Origin: Mortierella sp. BCC40632
Lineage: Eukaryota; Mortierellomycota; Mortierellomycetes; Mortierellales; Mortierellaceae
Direction of reading: 5' to 3'
DNA length: 64,000 nt
Assembly: GCA_011634665.1 (NCBI GenBank)
Contig: WAEK01000030.1
Coordinates: 108,501 to 172,500 of the forward strand
Position 1 is the stretch's first letter, and each line of letters begins with the position of its first letter. This document shows, one piece after another, positions 36,671-50,100 of this stretch. Position numbers and translations under genes: made by a program. Under the pieces are notes generated by a model. The model worked only from the letters and a program-made list of their open reading frames with translations. It searched no databases and was not told where the DNA came from.

Positions 36671-36840
36671 CATGTCAAGCGCCCTCAGGAATGACATCTT
36701 CTTTTACTGACCATTAGTGTTCGTGCGTAGGTTCTTTATTCGTTGGGTGTTCTTGCGTGATGAAGCTTAGCGCGTCAGGTCCCAAGTTGCTTGGATCCTT
36801 ACCTGTCGATAAGGAAGGACTTCTTGTGGTTGATGTTTGA
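34949..36840 (+). CDS. NTA1: Protein N-terminal asparagine/glutamine amidohydrolase, Nta1-like (nitrilase superfamily)
   Basis: Seven exons: 34949-34958, 35191-35263, 35370-35422, 35567-35653, 35826-36061, 36185-36623 and 36731-36840; 335 residues, all phases consistent. The first exon is only 10 nt (Met-Lys-Ile plus one base) and is required to give the family start MKIACLQ. The nitrilase triad is visible: Glu41 in LPEMAFTG, the Lys of TYSKSFLYYTDE, and the Cys of GICMDVNPYQF. An acidic insert (DDDEEDSDQWEDEDEDEQSYEEF) sits before the last third. Nta1 deamidates N-terminal Asn/Gln and feeds the N-degron pathway in the cytosol and mitochondria. Length is less than the yeast enzyme but fits filamentous-fungal forms. 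Another branch of the nitrilase superfamily is possible but less likely. Confidence 0.85.
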
Positions 36841-37318
36841 AGCCTTATTTTTTTTTTTTTTTTTTTTTTTTTAATTATCACTATTAAATTTTAGCGATAC
36901 GTGTAAAAGTTCCCTTACTTTCAGTACCCTAAGTTTCTCGCAAGTCGAATGGTTAGTATGCTCTTTTTGGGGAAGAGGGGGGAGGGGGGGCGAGGGCAAG
37001 AGGATGGGCGGTGGAAGAGAAAGAAATAGAGCAAAGAGAGAATACTGTGGTTTTACAAGGCTTAGAAGAAAGAAAGAAAGAAAGAAACTTGAACTTGCAT
37101 GGCAATGTGCCAATGGGGGAAGAACCAAGGAAAAAGCCGTCCTGCTCTACATTCGCCACAGGACGGCGAGGCTAGGCAAAACGACGGATGAAATGTCGCA
37201 GGAGAGGAAGAAGAGCAATATACATAAAAGGGCTACGGAATGTTCTAATCCGTCAGGAAAGAACGAACATATCAAATAATAACAACAATCATAATAATAG
37301 CGGTAGTGGGTTCATATT

Positions 37319-37355
<37 letters not shown>

Positions 37356-37552
37356 TATCTGGGGGACTTGTACAAAAACACTATCGAGGTCAGGTAGGGC
37401 GATATGACTGTTGAGAAGGCTACTTTGCTCCTTTTCCATCCCACCCCTTTCACTTCTCCCCAAATGAGCCCGAGCAAGATAAAAGAATTGGAAGCAACAC
37501 AGCAGCATGTAGAGAGCGATGAAGAGAACTGATCATTAGGAGCTCCTGGGAA

Positions 37553-37606
<54 letters not shown>

Positions 37607-37919
37607 AATCGCTGAACCATGATTATGGCTAGCGGTCGTGCCTCTCCAACCACAATGGGTGACGAAGGGAGTACAGGGAGTGGTACTGAAATACTAAAAT
37701 GGATGATTAATGCACCAGAGAGTCAGATACAAAGAGATGGTGCTCCCGCACTTTTTGTTTACAACTTTTTTGTGTAATTTAATTGAACCGGATGTCTATC
37801 CGAAATATCCGATCCTCGGATCCGCTTCAATGACAATGCAGGTCATTGCGCCCTCCATTGATTGATCCCTGGGCATTCTAGAATGGCTCGTTCATGGGAA
37901 AAGACATGGTAAACTAGCA

Positions 37920-37951
<32 letters not shown>

Positions 37952-38644
37952 TCTCTTCCACCTCAACGCGATTCAACTGCTCACGTTTTTTCTCCCTTCT
38001 GTCGTGTACAGGATAGCGCGTAAATGGGACCCGACGGCCAAAGCGCGTAGTCAACGCTAGGATCTGCCACTCACCCTCTCGGTTACTCTCACCCGCTCTC
38101 TTTCACTTTCTCTTTCTCTTTCTTTCTCTCTCTATGAAAGGATGAAAGGATGGAAGCACTGTTGCTGGTATCCCTCACCTTATCTTTCTGTTAGTCAGAA
38201 TCGATGGGACGAGTACCGGTAAAGGCGTTGGAAAGGTACCTAGGTCAATGTATATCCAGAACACGCACACGAGCAAGGAGAGTGATTCAGGATGAATCAG
38301 GGAGCTGTGTGTGTGTGTTCCTGGCTCAGTCGTAGAAAGCTAGTTTAGATACGCCACGCTGGCGGAGGGTGGGAGAGAGAGAAAGAGAGAGCGGAGCTGA
38401 GTTCATATTCACGCCCTCCAAGAGTCTCGACTCGTGGATGTGTACTTTGGGTAAAGAGTTCGGACTGGAACGGGATCAAGAGAGAGGCTTGTGATCAAAC
38501 TCTTGGTTCTCGGAGTCCTATTAGTCAATCCTCTTTCCTAGGGAATGTGGCGAGGAGGAGTTTTACCGGGGATACCGAGTATGTTGGTAAAGTCAATCAA
38601 CCCTCTCGCATCCTCTCACTCTATTTCTCTCACTTTCTCACTGC

Positions 38645-38680
<36 letters not shown>

Positions 38681-39277
38681 TTCTAACTGTCTCTTTCTCT
38701 TTCACTCTCTCACTCTCACTCTCTCACTCTCACTCCCACCCTTTCCTTCCTTCTCCTTGTGCCTCCGGGTCACGAGATGTTTCCTTGGTCGGCTGTGGCA
38801 TGGATAACACTGGAGAGAGGCGTAGGCTGAGGAAAGGAAGGGACCAAGTCAGAGTTTTAAAAAAAAAAAAAAAAAAAAAAAAAGGAATGGAGTGATTGAG
38901 AGTGAGTGAGAGCCAGAGAGAGGGCTTGGAATGCGGCCTGCACAGAATGGCTTCCTGGGAAGGTGGATGGCCCAATAAGACAGGCCAGTCATCACTTTGG
39001 CTGCTAACAAAAAAAAAAAAAAAAAAAAAAAAAAAGAGAGAGAGAGAGAGAGTCATGGAAGAATAGGCCCATGGTGCCACGCCGAACGAATCGGCTCTCT
39101 TCCAGAGGTACCATGAACATGGTTTATCTGTCTTGGGAAAAAAGAAATACGAAAGAGAGAGAGAAAGGTGGTGTTGGATCCGAGAATGAAGTTTAGAAGA
39201 AACCAAAAAGGGAAGAAAAAGAGATTATTGGGTAACAGAGAGAGTGAGAGTGAGCTCTTTGGGAAAAAAAAAGACCT

Positions 39278-39455
39278 TACCGATTTCTCCATTTTCCATC
39301 GATCTTGCTGAGGATGTGCGTCCCACTCACTCATGACACTGTGTGTGTGTAGGATGGAATCCCATTTATGGGCGGAGACATGCATCTCCCTCTTCCTCAA
39401 CTCGGTCTTTAGCCTGACCCAATGCTCAAAAAAATTCGGCTTGGGGTCACACAAG
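39278..39455 (-). CDS. Possible internal exon of an unresolved minus-strand gene
   Basis: The minus strand encodes a charged, His/Trp-rich segment (FFEHWVRLKTELRKREM … HKWDSILHTHSVMSEWD … QDRWKMEKS) that ends at a strong donor, TCG|GTAAGG (GT at 39277-39276). A candidate acceptor, CCCAAG, lies about 140 nt further on. No start codon or upstream exon could be placed and no family is recognised. It may be a gene fragment or a chance frame. Confidence 0.25.
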
Positions 39456-41434
39456 ACGAGGTCAACAGGACAGGTTCATTTCCACATGCATCAATAGCAT
39501 GGCAGGAAGGAGTCCGATTCGCTCACTTTTTAGGAAACCAGTATTGTCCATTCACCCAGACTCGATGTCTCTTTTGGTTGAACTTATTTTTTTTTTGGGC
39601 TGTTGTTCGAGAGAAGCGCCCTTCCTCTCTTCCTCTCTCTCTCTCTTTCAATTCCCGTTCCGTTGAGCTAGCAATCGACGGACAAGCGCCTCTCACTAGC
39701 CTATGGTTGACGCTTGAGAGCGAAAACAGGAACTAAAGAAGGGAGGAAAGCTGGCGGTGGAACGGCTGCAAGTCCTGGGAACTAAAAGACCCATAGGAAT
39801 GCATGCCGCGATTTTTCTTTTTCTCTCTTTCTCTCATGAGAAAATCCGGACAACAGTCATGTGCACTTCGACTCGGACTTCAATATGGTCCAATACGCCC
39901 TCAAACTCCATCTCCTCCTCTGCCTCCGGAAGCAGCTCCGAGAACAAGTGGAGTTTGGTTGCAATGGAGCGCTTTAGCCCTTGTTTGCCTTTAGCTTCTT
40001 ACGGAATCCCACTCTCCTGGGAAACAGGAGAGCAAATTGTTTGTCCGAAGGAGGACGTCTTCGGTCTACGCGTTGAGAAAAAGAAAGGTCATTACTATAG
40101 GCTTAGGGTTGGCTGATCCGCTCCTTCCTCCCTTCTCCTACAGGATCTACACGGTTTGTATACTTTTTTTTTGTTGGATACCGGGGATCCGGAAAGAACA
40201 AGTCATTGCTTTGCTCCCATATAATTCGGGTAAAGTTCTTGCTCAAGTCAAAGAAAAGATAGTGCTGTAAACAAAATAAGGTGCATCTGGGCAGAGAGAG
40301 AGAGAAGAGAGAGAGGAGAAATAAAAAAAGGAGAGTTGAATGAGCTTTATTGTTTGATGAGATAACCACAGAGGTCTTGGGACTTGCAAACATGCGATAG
40401 ACAGACGGTTGGGCAAGGGGAGAGAGAGAGGGAGAGAGAGAGGGAGAGAGAGAGAGAGAAGACGGAGCAGACAGACGTTCTACGCCTTCCGCGGCCACAC
40501 TAGTTTCCTCGGGTGCTTCCCTCAGCTCTGTAACGCGTAATGATGGGCAAACGCTCCCCTACTCCTTTTCTCTCTCTCTCTCTCTCCTCGCTTTGTCATT
40601 TTTCGATCCTCAGTCCCTGTGCGCGAACACTTGGATCCGATTTGAAGAAGAAAAAACAAAAGAGAAAACAAAAGAGAAAACAAAAGAGAAAACAAACAAC
40701 ACGGCGTTCTTTGCTCATGGATATAATCGAGGGAGATGATAAAAAAAAAAGGGCGATGGGCATTTGGGAGGAACTTGTTTTACTCCATTTTTTCTTTTTT
40801 TTCTTTTTGGCTTTTCGGGAATCCCCAAGTCATCCTCTCCCGATATCCAGAGTCTCGACCACATCTGCTCTGTCGCCACTCCTGTGAACCATGCTGATGG
40901 CAGAGCAGTGTGAGTAAGAAAGAAGAGACTCTGCGCTCTGAAAGAGGCAATTCAACTTTATTTGTGTTCCAAAGGAGGAATCCAGGGATCTGGTTTGGGG
41001 AGCACAGGAGCAGAGATGCACGGGTCAGATGGACCAGACCATCCAGGGTATGGCAAGGTTACTTGAGCAAAAGGTAGGCCCTGTGGGCCTAAATGGTTGT
41101 GTTGTATATTTTGTGCATAGACTGTGTGTGTGTGTGTTCTGCTCAGCTTTGACTTTGTATGGCTCATTTTTGTCCATTTACAAACTCATTCTATCCGTTG
41201 ATAGGCAAAGCACTCTGCATGTTGTGCACAACATGTTGTAGTAAGCTCTGTGTTGTATGTGTGTCCACATAAAGGTACATCCCAGCCCTGGCCTCCGAGG
41301 GGTGAGGAAGAAAGAGGCGGGACAGATGCAGGAAAGGGTGACGACAGGATGGGACTAAAGCAGAGGGAGGGGGTAAGAGAGGCAAAGAGGCGCATTTTTT
41401 TTTATATGAGAGTCGCCCTGTCCATTGTATCGAT

Positions 41435-41441
41435 TGAGTCA
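41435..41441 (+). promoter_or_regulatory. TGAGTCA (Gcn4/AP-1-type) site in the OPT promoter
   Basis: TGAGTCA is the exact core bound by Gcn4-type bZIP factors. It lies 63 bp before the TATA box of the oligopeptide transporter gene. Control by amino-acid starvation is an inference. Confidence 0.4.
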
Positions 41442-41503
41442 ATGGACTTTTGAGCCGTCCACGCCCTTCAGCTCACGCCCTCACTCCCTCCCCTCCCATC
41501 CAC

Positions 41504-41510
41504 TATAAAA
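41504..41510 (+). promoter_or_regulatory. TATA box of the OPT transporter gene
   Basis: TATAAAA in CCACTATAAAAAGTACC, 189 bp before the ATG, followed by a CT-rich leader typical of strongly expressed fungal genes. Confidence 0.6.
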
Positions 41511-41692
41511 AGTACCCTTCGTGGCGAAACAAAAGACGCTCTTTGTCCAAGTACCAACCTCTCTTCCCCTCCCACCTCTTTATCTATCTCCTCTTGGAGC
41601 ACTGGCGCCTTGCGTCTTTGGCTCTTTAACGTCTTCACGCACCCCATCTCAACTCTTCTCCGCCCCGCCCCACACCCAACATCGTTCCAACC

Positions 41693-44039
41693 ATGGCCCA
41701 TCAGGAGCACGAAGGAAAGGTCGACCTTAACGAAAAGGAATACACCGATGAAAAGGTCGACATTGAGCGCGCCTCCATCACCCTCGAGGATGAGGAGGAG
41801 AACTCGCCCATCCCCGAAGTCGCTGCTATCGTTTCCAACAGGGATGATCCCAGTCTTCCTGTCATGACATTCCGTTACTATGTCATGGCTGTCATCTTTT
41901 CCATCGTCCTGTCTTTCTTCAACCAGTTCTTGTATGTGTCTTTTTTTTTTTTTTTTTCATTGAGAAAGCTTCCTATAAAAACACCACTCCCTCTCACTCG
42001 CTACTACAACAACCACAGCAACAACAACGAGTCCATGGTCTTCTAATCATGTTTCCTTCCTGTCTTACTTGCTGTCCATTAGCTGGTTCCGTACTCACCC
42101 AATGACCATCTCGACACTGGTCATTCAGTTGTTGTCTTACCCCTTTGGTCGGTTCCTGGCTGCAGTCCTCCCTGCAGGTCGTCTCAACCCTGGCCCTTTC
42201 TCCATCAAGGAGCACGTCTTGGTGGCCCTGACAGCTAATTGTGCCGGTGGTACAGCCTATGCAGTTGATATCACTGTCATTCAAAAGGTCTTTTACAAAG
42301 AAGACTTTGGTTTCCTGGCCAACTTCTTGCTCATTCTTTGCACTCAGATGTTGGGTTATGGTATGGCTGGTGTCCTTCGTCGTTACCTGGTCTATCCCGC
42401 TGCCATGATCTGGCCCGCCAACTTGGTCCAGGTCGCACTCTTCAACACTCTCCACAAGGATGAAGAGTTGCAGCCCGGTCAGTGGTCCCGCTTCAAGTTC
42501 TTCTGTGTCGCTACCTTGGCCATGTTCTGCTACCAGTGGATTCCAGGTTTCCTGTTCCCTGTTCTTTCCTCGATTGCCTGGATTTGCTGGATCAAGCCTG
42601 ATAACCTGGTCTTGTCTCAGTTGACCGGTGCTGGTGGTCTTGGCTTCGGTGCCATCTCCCTTGACTGGAACAACATTGTTTCCTTCTTGGGTTCGCCCTT
42701 GATTATTCCCTGGTGGGCTCAAGTGAACATTGGTCTCGGCTTTTTCCTGATTGCCTGGGTCATGGTTCCCATTGCCTACTACACCAACCTCTGGGATGCC
42801 AAGAAGTTCCCTATCCTCACACCTGCCCTCTTCAGGATGGACGGTAACGATTACGAGACTTCCGAGATTCTGACGGACAATGTTCTGGACGAGGTCAAGT
42901 ATGCTGCCTATGGTGAGCTTCGAATTTCGACCTTCTTTGCCTTGACCTACGGTATCGGTTTTGCTGGTCTTGCCTCCATGATCACACATACCTGGTTGTA
43001 CCATCGCCACAAGTTGGTTGCTCAGTGGAAGCAATCGCGCGAGCACACTGAAGATATTCATCACAAATTGATGCAGGCTTACCCTGAGGTGCCCGACTGG
43101 TGGTATGCCGCTCTCTTCTTGACCATGACTGCTATTGCCATCATCACCTGCGAGGTCTGGGACTACAAGTTGCCCTGGTGGGGTGTCCTCTTGGCCATTG
43201 CCCTGTCCGCCTTCTTTGCTCTGCCTGTCGGTTTGATCCAGGCCGTGACGAACCAGCAGCCTGGTTTGAACATTATCACCGAGTACGTGATTGGTTATAT
43301 CCTTCCTGGTCGCCCTATCGCCAACGTTACCTTCAAGACCCTGGGTTATATCTCGATGGCTCAGGCTATGATCTTTACCTCGGATTTGAAGTTGGGTCAC
43401 TACATGAAGATCCCTCCTCGTGCCATGTTCTGGGCTCAGCTCTTGGGAACAGTCATTGCTGGTTTGGTCAACTTGTTGACTGCCAACTGGTTGCTTAAAT
43501 CTCAGGAGAATGTCTGTACCAAGGATAACGAGCTCTTCTCCTGTCCCTCGGCCAACACCTTTTACTCGGCTTCGGTCATCTGGGGTGTCATTGCTCCTGA
43601 GCGTATGTTCGGTTCCAAGTCGATGTACAATGCGATCAACTATTTCTTCTTGATCGGTTTTGCCTTGCCTCTTCCTTTCTACTTCTTGAAGAAGCGTTTC
43701 CCCAACAGCTGGCTCGAGTACGTTCACGTGCCCGTGTTGTTGGCGGCTACGGGAATGATGCCTCCTGCTCAGGCATACCACTACACCAACTGGTTGGCAC
43801 TTGGTTTTGCCTTCCAGTACTTTGCTCGTCGTTACCATCCTGAGTGGCATCTTCGATTCACCTATGTGTTGTCGGCTGCTTTCGATTCAGGTGTGGCGTT
43901 CATGGTCCTGTTGTCGTTCTTTATCTTTACGCTCCGGGGTGCTGGCATGGTGAAGTGGTGGGGAACGCGCAATGATCTTTGCCCACTCGAGGATAAGCCA
44001 TACTATCCTGCTGCTCCCTTGCCTAAGCCTGAGGCTTAA
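41693..44039 (+). CDS. OPT-family oligopeptide transporter
   Basis: Two exons, 41693-41931 and 42083-44039, give 731 residues. The N-terminus is cytosolic and acidic, up to about residue 55; then 12-16 hydrophobic helices. Family signatures present are LNPGPFSIKEHVLV, a PGRPIANVTFKTLGYI block and MKIPPRAMFWAQL. The C-terminus is short (PLPKPEA). OPT proteins import small peptides, glutathione or metal conjugates with protons across the plasma membrane; the exact substrate cannot be read from sequence. Codon use is strongly biased to C-ending and CTT/GTC/GGT codons compared with neighbours, suggesting high expression. That bias also creates a 618-codon antisense frame. The start is the first ATG, in the good context ACCATGGCC. 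Confidence 0.95.
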
Positions 44040-44269
44040 AGGATGAAAGAAAACCAAAGAGGAGCTTGCTGTAGTACATAGTAGTATCTGCATTAGTATT
44101 TTTTTCTCGTTTTCAATAGTATACCTACTTGTAATTGTACACTCTAAAAAATCCTTTTTACTTTTTTTGACCTGGAATGATGAAAGGGTGGGGGAGTAGA
44201 GAATAGAGTGATGTTCTACAGAAGAGAGACAAAGAAAAGCAAAAAAAAAAAGACAATAGGTAATTTAGG

Positions 44270-44335
<66 letters not shown>

Positions 44336-44870
44336 GTTGGGAATACTTGGCATAACTGTGTAGTGAAGGGTAAAAAAAGGACAGCTGGACATGTTGTGTT
44401 TCTTTTATAGCTTTTTTTTTTTTTTCTTTCCTGCCTCTATTACATCTTGTGAGAGCTTTTTTCATGCCGAGTATATTTCTGCGGGTTGGAAAATAAAATC
44501 CGCAGTATTCCTTTCGGAATGATGCTCCTCCAAACCAGGACAGAGAAGAAGGTTGCGGCATGTTTGCGGCTTGATCGGCCTAGAGAGACATTTATAGACC
44601 TGAAAGAATACACAAGTGTTTGAACAAGTGTTTTCCACGTCGTGTCTCTGTACTAGTTTGACTGGTGAAAGTCGAGTGTGTCAACGGTCGCGAAAGAAGA
44701 AATCTCTGTGACTGCGGACGCGTTCGAATTGCGTTTTTTTTTTTTTCTTTCTTTTCAGTGATTCCTCCGCTTGCCTGGCTAGAGAATCTACTCTCTCTTA
44801 GTTGTCTCATCGTCTCTCGGCTCTTTTCTCACTCACTTACACTCACTCTCTCTCCTTGGGCGAATCCACG
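44040..44870. other. Spacer between OPT and NUF2 genes
   Basis: OPT 3' flank, the (GA)n block and a pyrimidine-rich leader of NUF2. A possible TATA-like TTATAG lies near 44593. No gene. Confidence 0.5.
44274..44330. repeat. (GA)n microsatellite in the 3' flank of the OPT gene
   Basis: About 28 uninterrupted GA units beginning 235 bp after the stop codon. Confidence 0.9.
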
Positions 44871-46932
44871 ATGAGCTTTCGAAGATCAATAGGCGGTCGA
44901 CCAGTGTCCAGCATCCCTCGCCCAACGCCTGGCGGTGCATCAGGACCGCTTCACCGCAATGGCACCTCACTCTCTTCATCCATCGGTCCCTCTGGCGGAG
45001 GAGGGTCGTCTTCATCCTCAACCTCCAACAACAACAACAACAACATGGCTCACCACGAGACCTATCATTTCCCGATCCTCAAACCTCAAGCCATTGTTTC
45101 GTGCATGACCGATGTCCAGGTCCCGTGTACAGAAGAAGATCTGGCTCGACCTCAACCTCAAAAGATGTTGGTTGTTTATGAAGCTTTTATGGATGTGGCC
45201 ACAGGATCCCCCAAAGACGATTGTTTTATAGAAGATATCCACGAGATGAACATTGCGACTTCGCCTGTAAAGAAAGACAGACTGAGCCTTTTTTTTCATT
45301 TATTTATTTATTTTTTATTTGACAGTCGGGAGCGAGAGATTGACTCATTCTTTTGTCTCTGCTGTTGCTGTTGTTTGATAGGAATTTGTCCTGGATTCTG
45401 TCCGCTTTTACATCTTTCTCAATCAACTGTACGAGACCATCCCCATGCAGGAGCCAATACTATCCATAATTTTACACGTTATTCGAGGTCACTTGGACTA
45501 ACTCTTGAGAAAACTCGATGCTTTCTCTATCTCTCTCTATGTGTGTAGGACCAATCTGATGTACGAGGTCGGGATTTCTGATTTTACCAGCCGCGATGTC
45601 TTGAAACCAGAGCCAGAGCGGGTCCGGAGGATCCTGAGCGCGATCATCAACTTTGCCAAGTTTCGTGAAGATCGACAACCAGCCTTTTTTCAAGAACTTC
45701 GCAAGACGGACGAATTGGTTGAGATGATTGCGTCGGGCGAACAGGATCATGAACAAATGACCCAGGATCTGGAAGCCATCAAGTATGAGGACCCATTATT
45801 TTTTTTTCTTTTTCGCCTCTCTCTCTCTCTCTCTCTCCCTTGCTCAGCTATCATTGCCATTCCCAATCTTGGTCTTTGCTATTCAGTTGTGCAGACTCAT
45901 GGTAGAGGAAAGTAAGCAAGAACAAAAAAAGAGGGAGAACTAACACCGCGTTTATTTTTATACACCCAGACAACAAAAACAGACAGATGTACCCAAGATT
46001 GAAGAACTCAAGGCGGTGAACAGCAATTTAACAAGCGAGTTGGACGAATACAAAAAGATGGATGCCGAATTGACCAAGCAACTGACGGAAGCTGGTGCAT
46101 TGAGAAAGGCGTTGAATGAGCGGAACGTAAGTCCCCTCCTTTGCTGTTTCTATTTGAAGAAGGGGGTGATTTTTTATTTTTTTTTTTTTTTTTCATATGC
46201 GGAGGAATTTTTTTTTAGTCCTTCTCTAACACTATCCAATCTAATTTTAATCGACTTTACGGACTTTCATCTCTCCACTATTAGCAAGAGCTCAATGACG
46301 CTATTGACAGAAGCACAAAGGAACTTCAGGACATTCAAGCACAAAGGGTGGATGTACCCGAAACACTTGAACAAGACCTCGCCCAACTCCCCAGTTCAAT
46401 CCAATCCTTGTCCCAACAAAGTGGCCAACAACGAAGAATGATCCAGACACGATATGGAGCGGTCGATAAAATTGAAGCCGTTCCCAAGGAACTCTCTTCG
46501 GTTCAGGAACTGATGTCGGGAACACTTCGGTTGATGGAGGATTATCAGGATCAAGCGAGTGGAGTGGATTCGATCCGAACCGAGATTGAGAACAAGAAGA
46601 TGACGATTGCCACGCTGCAAACCAAACTGACGCAAGTAGAAGGATTAACCCGAATTGTTGAAGAGAAATTGCAGGGCACACGAGAATCGAATCAACAAAA
46701 GCGAGCATTGTTTGACCAAGAGACTTTGGAACAGGATCGGGTCGGTCAGGAAGCAGAAGAGAATCTGTTGAGTAGTCGACAGTTATTGGAGGAGAAACGG
46801 AAGAGAGCGACCGAGATTTGGCAGGCAGAGGAAAAATATGCGACGGAGGTGACGGCCTTGATGGATCAATTGAAGCATCAATTCGAGCTTTATAGTACAG
46901 AGATCTTGCAAGCGGTTCGGTTACCGTCGTAA
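44871..46932 (+). CDS. NUF2: Kinetochore protein NUF2 (Ndc80 complex)
   Basis: Exons 44871-45266, 45382-45428, 45549-45782, 45970-46126 and 46285-46932 give 493 residues in consistent phase. Residues 1-58 are a Ser/Gly/Asn-rich extension. A CH-like head domain follows (FPILKPQAIVSCM, CTEEDLARPQPQKM, LMYEVGISDFTSRDVLKPEP, RILSAIINFAKFRE), then a long coiled coil to the end. NUF2 pairs with NDC80 to couple kinetochores to spindle microtubules. The length is usual for the family. It converges with the minus-strand repeat-protein gene, and only 216 bp separate the stop codons. Exon 2, at 47 nt, is needed to join DSVRFYIFLNQL to TNLMYEVG. Confidence 0.93.
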
Positions 46933-47148
46933 AAAAAAAAAAAAAAAAAAATCCCCCCTCGAGTCTAGAAGATAAAAACATCAGTCAGGGGTAATGTGAT
47001 GCACAATTATGCACAGCTGGCTCTGCTGTAGATTTATACCCATTTGCTTAATGCATAATTATTTTATTTTATTTTTTCAGTGTCATTTGATTAACTATTT
47101 AACATTCGACGTATCTAAAAAAGAAGAAAAGAAAGAAAGAAATATATC

Positions 47149-50100
47149 TCACACTCGCTGCTTTCCCTTGTCGTTTGGAGCACGACGACCCATCAACCGA
47201 TCCAAAAAGGTTCGTTTCCGAGGATGACCTTGATTTGGTTGAACTGACACATCATGATGGGTCGAAATTACATTCTTGCCTTTGCCATTGTCATTGCCAT
47301 TGTCATCAAAATACTGAGTCGTTGTGATCGTCTTGATCCACACAATCTCTTCGCCGGGATTCACACTCGGGATCGGTCCCGTATAGTTCTCGGGAATATC
47401 TGCCGATGCAGCCATCACGCCTGGAGCCGGAGCCATTGAACTCGAGGCAATCGCTTCGGAGCGAAGACCGGTCGTCGTAGGTTGTTCAGAATGTCGGTTC
47501 AAGGTCGTTGCTGCTGCTGCCGCAGGAACGGCCACGGCTGCAGTCGCAGCTGCAGCCTTGGGGATACTGGAATGAGCTTGGTCCGGCATCTTTGTGGTAG
47601 TCGTCTTGACAGCATGCAACTCTGGCTCAGGAACAGTCACCTTCGCATTCGGGTGTCGGACAGAAGCCGGATCCGTAAAGACCAACTCTCGGGAACTCGC
47701 AGGACCATATTCCGATGGATGATGCTTCACCTTGAGATGCTCGCCTGTGGCCTTGGGGCATTTATCAGGCGTGCATGTCTCTGCAGAAATGGTTGCCCGT
47801 TCCAGATCCACATCTTTACCCAATGGGCGCACCTTTGATGGATCTGTGAAATGAAGCTCGCTCATATTTGCGGGACCACTCTTGGAGGAGGTTGCCAAAG
47901 CTGCACCTGTCGCTACTGCCGTTGTGGCAGCTACAGCTGCTGGGACTGCCTTCGAGTGACCATCAGCGTGCTCCGTACTAGGACGACGAGTTGAGGCTAG
48001 GTCGGTCAAGTTCAGATGGCGTGGATCAGCTGGACCATACTCGGATGGATGATGCTTCACTTTGAGATGTTCGCCTGTAGCCTTGGGACAAGCCTCGGGT
48101 GTGCAGGTTTCAGCAGAGATCGTGGCTCGACCAAGATCCAAATCATCAGGACGCAAGGGCTGAACCTTGGAAGGATCCGTAAATTGAATCTCATGAGGGT
48201 CCGTTGTACCATGTGCGCGTGGTGCAACCGCAACTAATGCAGCCCCTGTGGCCGCCGCCGCAGCTGCAGCTGTGGCAGCCTTAGGATGACTGTCAACCTT
48301 GCGATCTGCTGGACGAAGCAAGTCAGGATCCGCCAAATGCAACTGACGAGGATCAGCAGGACCGTACTCAGATGGGTCATGCTTCACTTTCAGGTGCTCT
48401 CCAGTAGCCTTGGGACATTTCTCTGGGGTACAAGTTTCGGCAGAGATGGTAGCCCGGTCAAGATCTACATCTTTACCCAGTGGACGGACCTTTGTTGGAT
48501 CCGTGAATTGGAGTTGGCTTATACTGGCTGGGCCGTGCTCAGATCCACGGGGGGCAGTCGAAGCCAAGGCTGCACCTGTCGCCGCAGCTCCTGCTACTGT
48601 AGCAGCAGCAGCAGTCTTTGGATGACGATCCATGACTGATCGCTCAGGAACAGCGGTCAATCCAAGTTGACGAGGATCTGCAGGACCATACTCAGATGGA
48701 TTGTGCTTGACCTTGAGATTCTCAGTTGTGTGTGGTGCATCGTTGATTCCTTGACCTTCACGGACCTCACCAAGATCCAATGGACGAACTGTGGATGGAT
48801 CCGTAAAATGAAGCTCATTGGGGTCAACCCGACCCTTCTTGGGACCGTGATGAGCTGCGGCTCCAACAGCTGCACCTGTAGCCACTGCAGCACCTGTTGC
48901 AGCAGCAGCTGTAGCAGCCTTTGGATGGTGTCCAGTGCTGTCTCCTGTGGTCGGAGGCATGGTCAGCTCCAATTGACTTGGATCCGCAGGACCGTACTCA
49001 GATGGATCATGCTTGACCTTGAGATTCTCAGTTGTGTGTGGTGCATCGTTGATTCCTTGACCTTCGCGAACCTCACCAGGATCCAGTGGACGAACTGTGG
49101 AAGGATTGGTGAACTGGGGCTTATTGGGACCAACCCGACCCTTCTTGGAGCCGCGACGAGCTGTGGCTCCAACAGCTGCGCCTGTAGCCACTGCAGCTCC
49201 TGTAGCAGCAGCAGCTGTAGCAGCCTTTGGATGGCGACTGGTTCCTTGATCTGAGGTTGGAGGGACCGTCAACTCTAAATGACGAGGATCCGCAGGACCA
49301 TACTCAGATGGATTGTGCTTGACCTTGAGATTCTCAGTTGTGTGCGGTGCGTCGTTGATTCCTTGACCTTCACGGACCTCGCCAAGATCCAATGGACGAA
49401 CTGTGGATGGGTCCGTAAAATGAAGCTCATTGGGGTCAACCTGACCCTTCTTGGAACTGTGACGAGCTGCAGCTCCAACAGCTGCACCTGTAGCCACTGC
49501 AGCACCTGTTGCAGCAGCAGCAGTAGCAGCCTTTGGATGGCGACTTGTTCCTTGATCTGTGTTAGGAAGGACTGTCAACTCCAATTGACTTGGATCAGCA
49601 GGACCATACTCGGACGGATTATGCTTGACCTTGAGGTTCTCGGTTGGATATGACTCAAGGGCGATACCAGCACCCATTCGAGATTCCTTAAGATCCAATG
49701 GCCCGACCTTGGATGGATCAGTGAACTGAACTGCCTCAAATGGGTCAACAGGACCCGCCTTGGATCCACGCGGTGCAGCAGCAGCAGCTACTGCTCCAAC
49801 AGTTGCACCAGTGGCTGCTACAGCTGCCGCCTTTGCCTTGGGATGGTGTCCAGTGCTGTCTCCTGTGGTCGGAGGCATGGTCAGCTCCAATTGACTTGGA
49901 TCCGCAGGACCGTACTCAGATGGATCATGCTTGACCTTGAGATTCTCAGTTGTGTGTGGTGCATCGTTGATTCCTTGACCTTCGCGAACCTCACCAGGAT
50001 CCAATGGACGAACCGTGGAAGGATTGGTGAACTGGGGTTCGTTAGAGTTCGCAGAACTGGCTTGAGCTCCATGCGTTACAGCTTTCGATGCCACAGCAGC

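Larger units (their letters stand above)
36841..41503. other. 4.7-kb spacer, microsatellite-rich, no firm gene
   Basis: T and A runs (36848-36872, 38859-38883, 39009-39034), (GA)n at 37321-37353, (CT)n at 37557-37604 and 38651-38676, and a 12-bp array (AAAACAAAAGAG) at 40650-40695. Two weak exon-like stretches exist: minus strand 39455-39278 and plus strand about 39830-40260. Several overlapping frames at 39.8-40.1 kb look equally protein-like, so none can be chosen. Confidence 0.5.

Noticed and set aside
39830..40270. Plus-strand gene with a splice at about 40087-40142
   Set aside because: Three frames look similarly open over the first part, stops interrupt the best combination, and no family is recognisable.
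41994..43850. 618-codon open frame on the minus strand
   Set aside because: It lies opposite the OPT transporter exon. It results from the strong codon bias of that gene and has the composition of an antisense shadow (His/Gln/Gly/Val-rich, no motifs).
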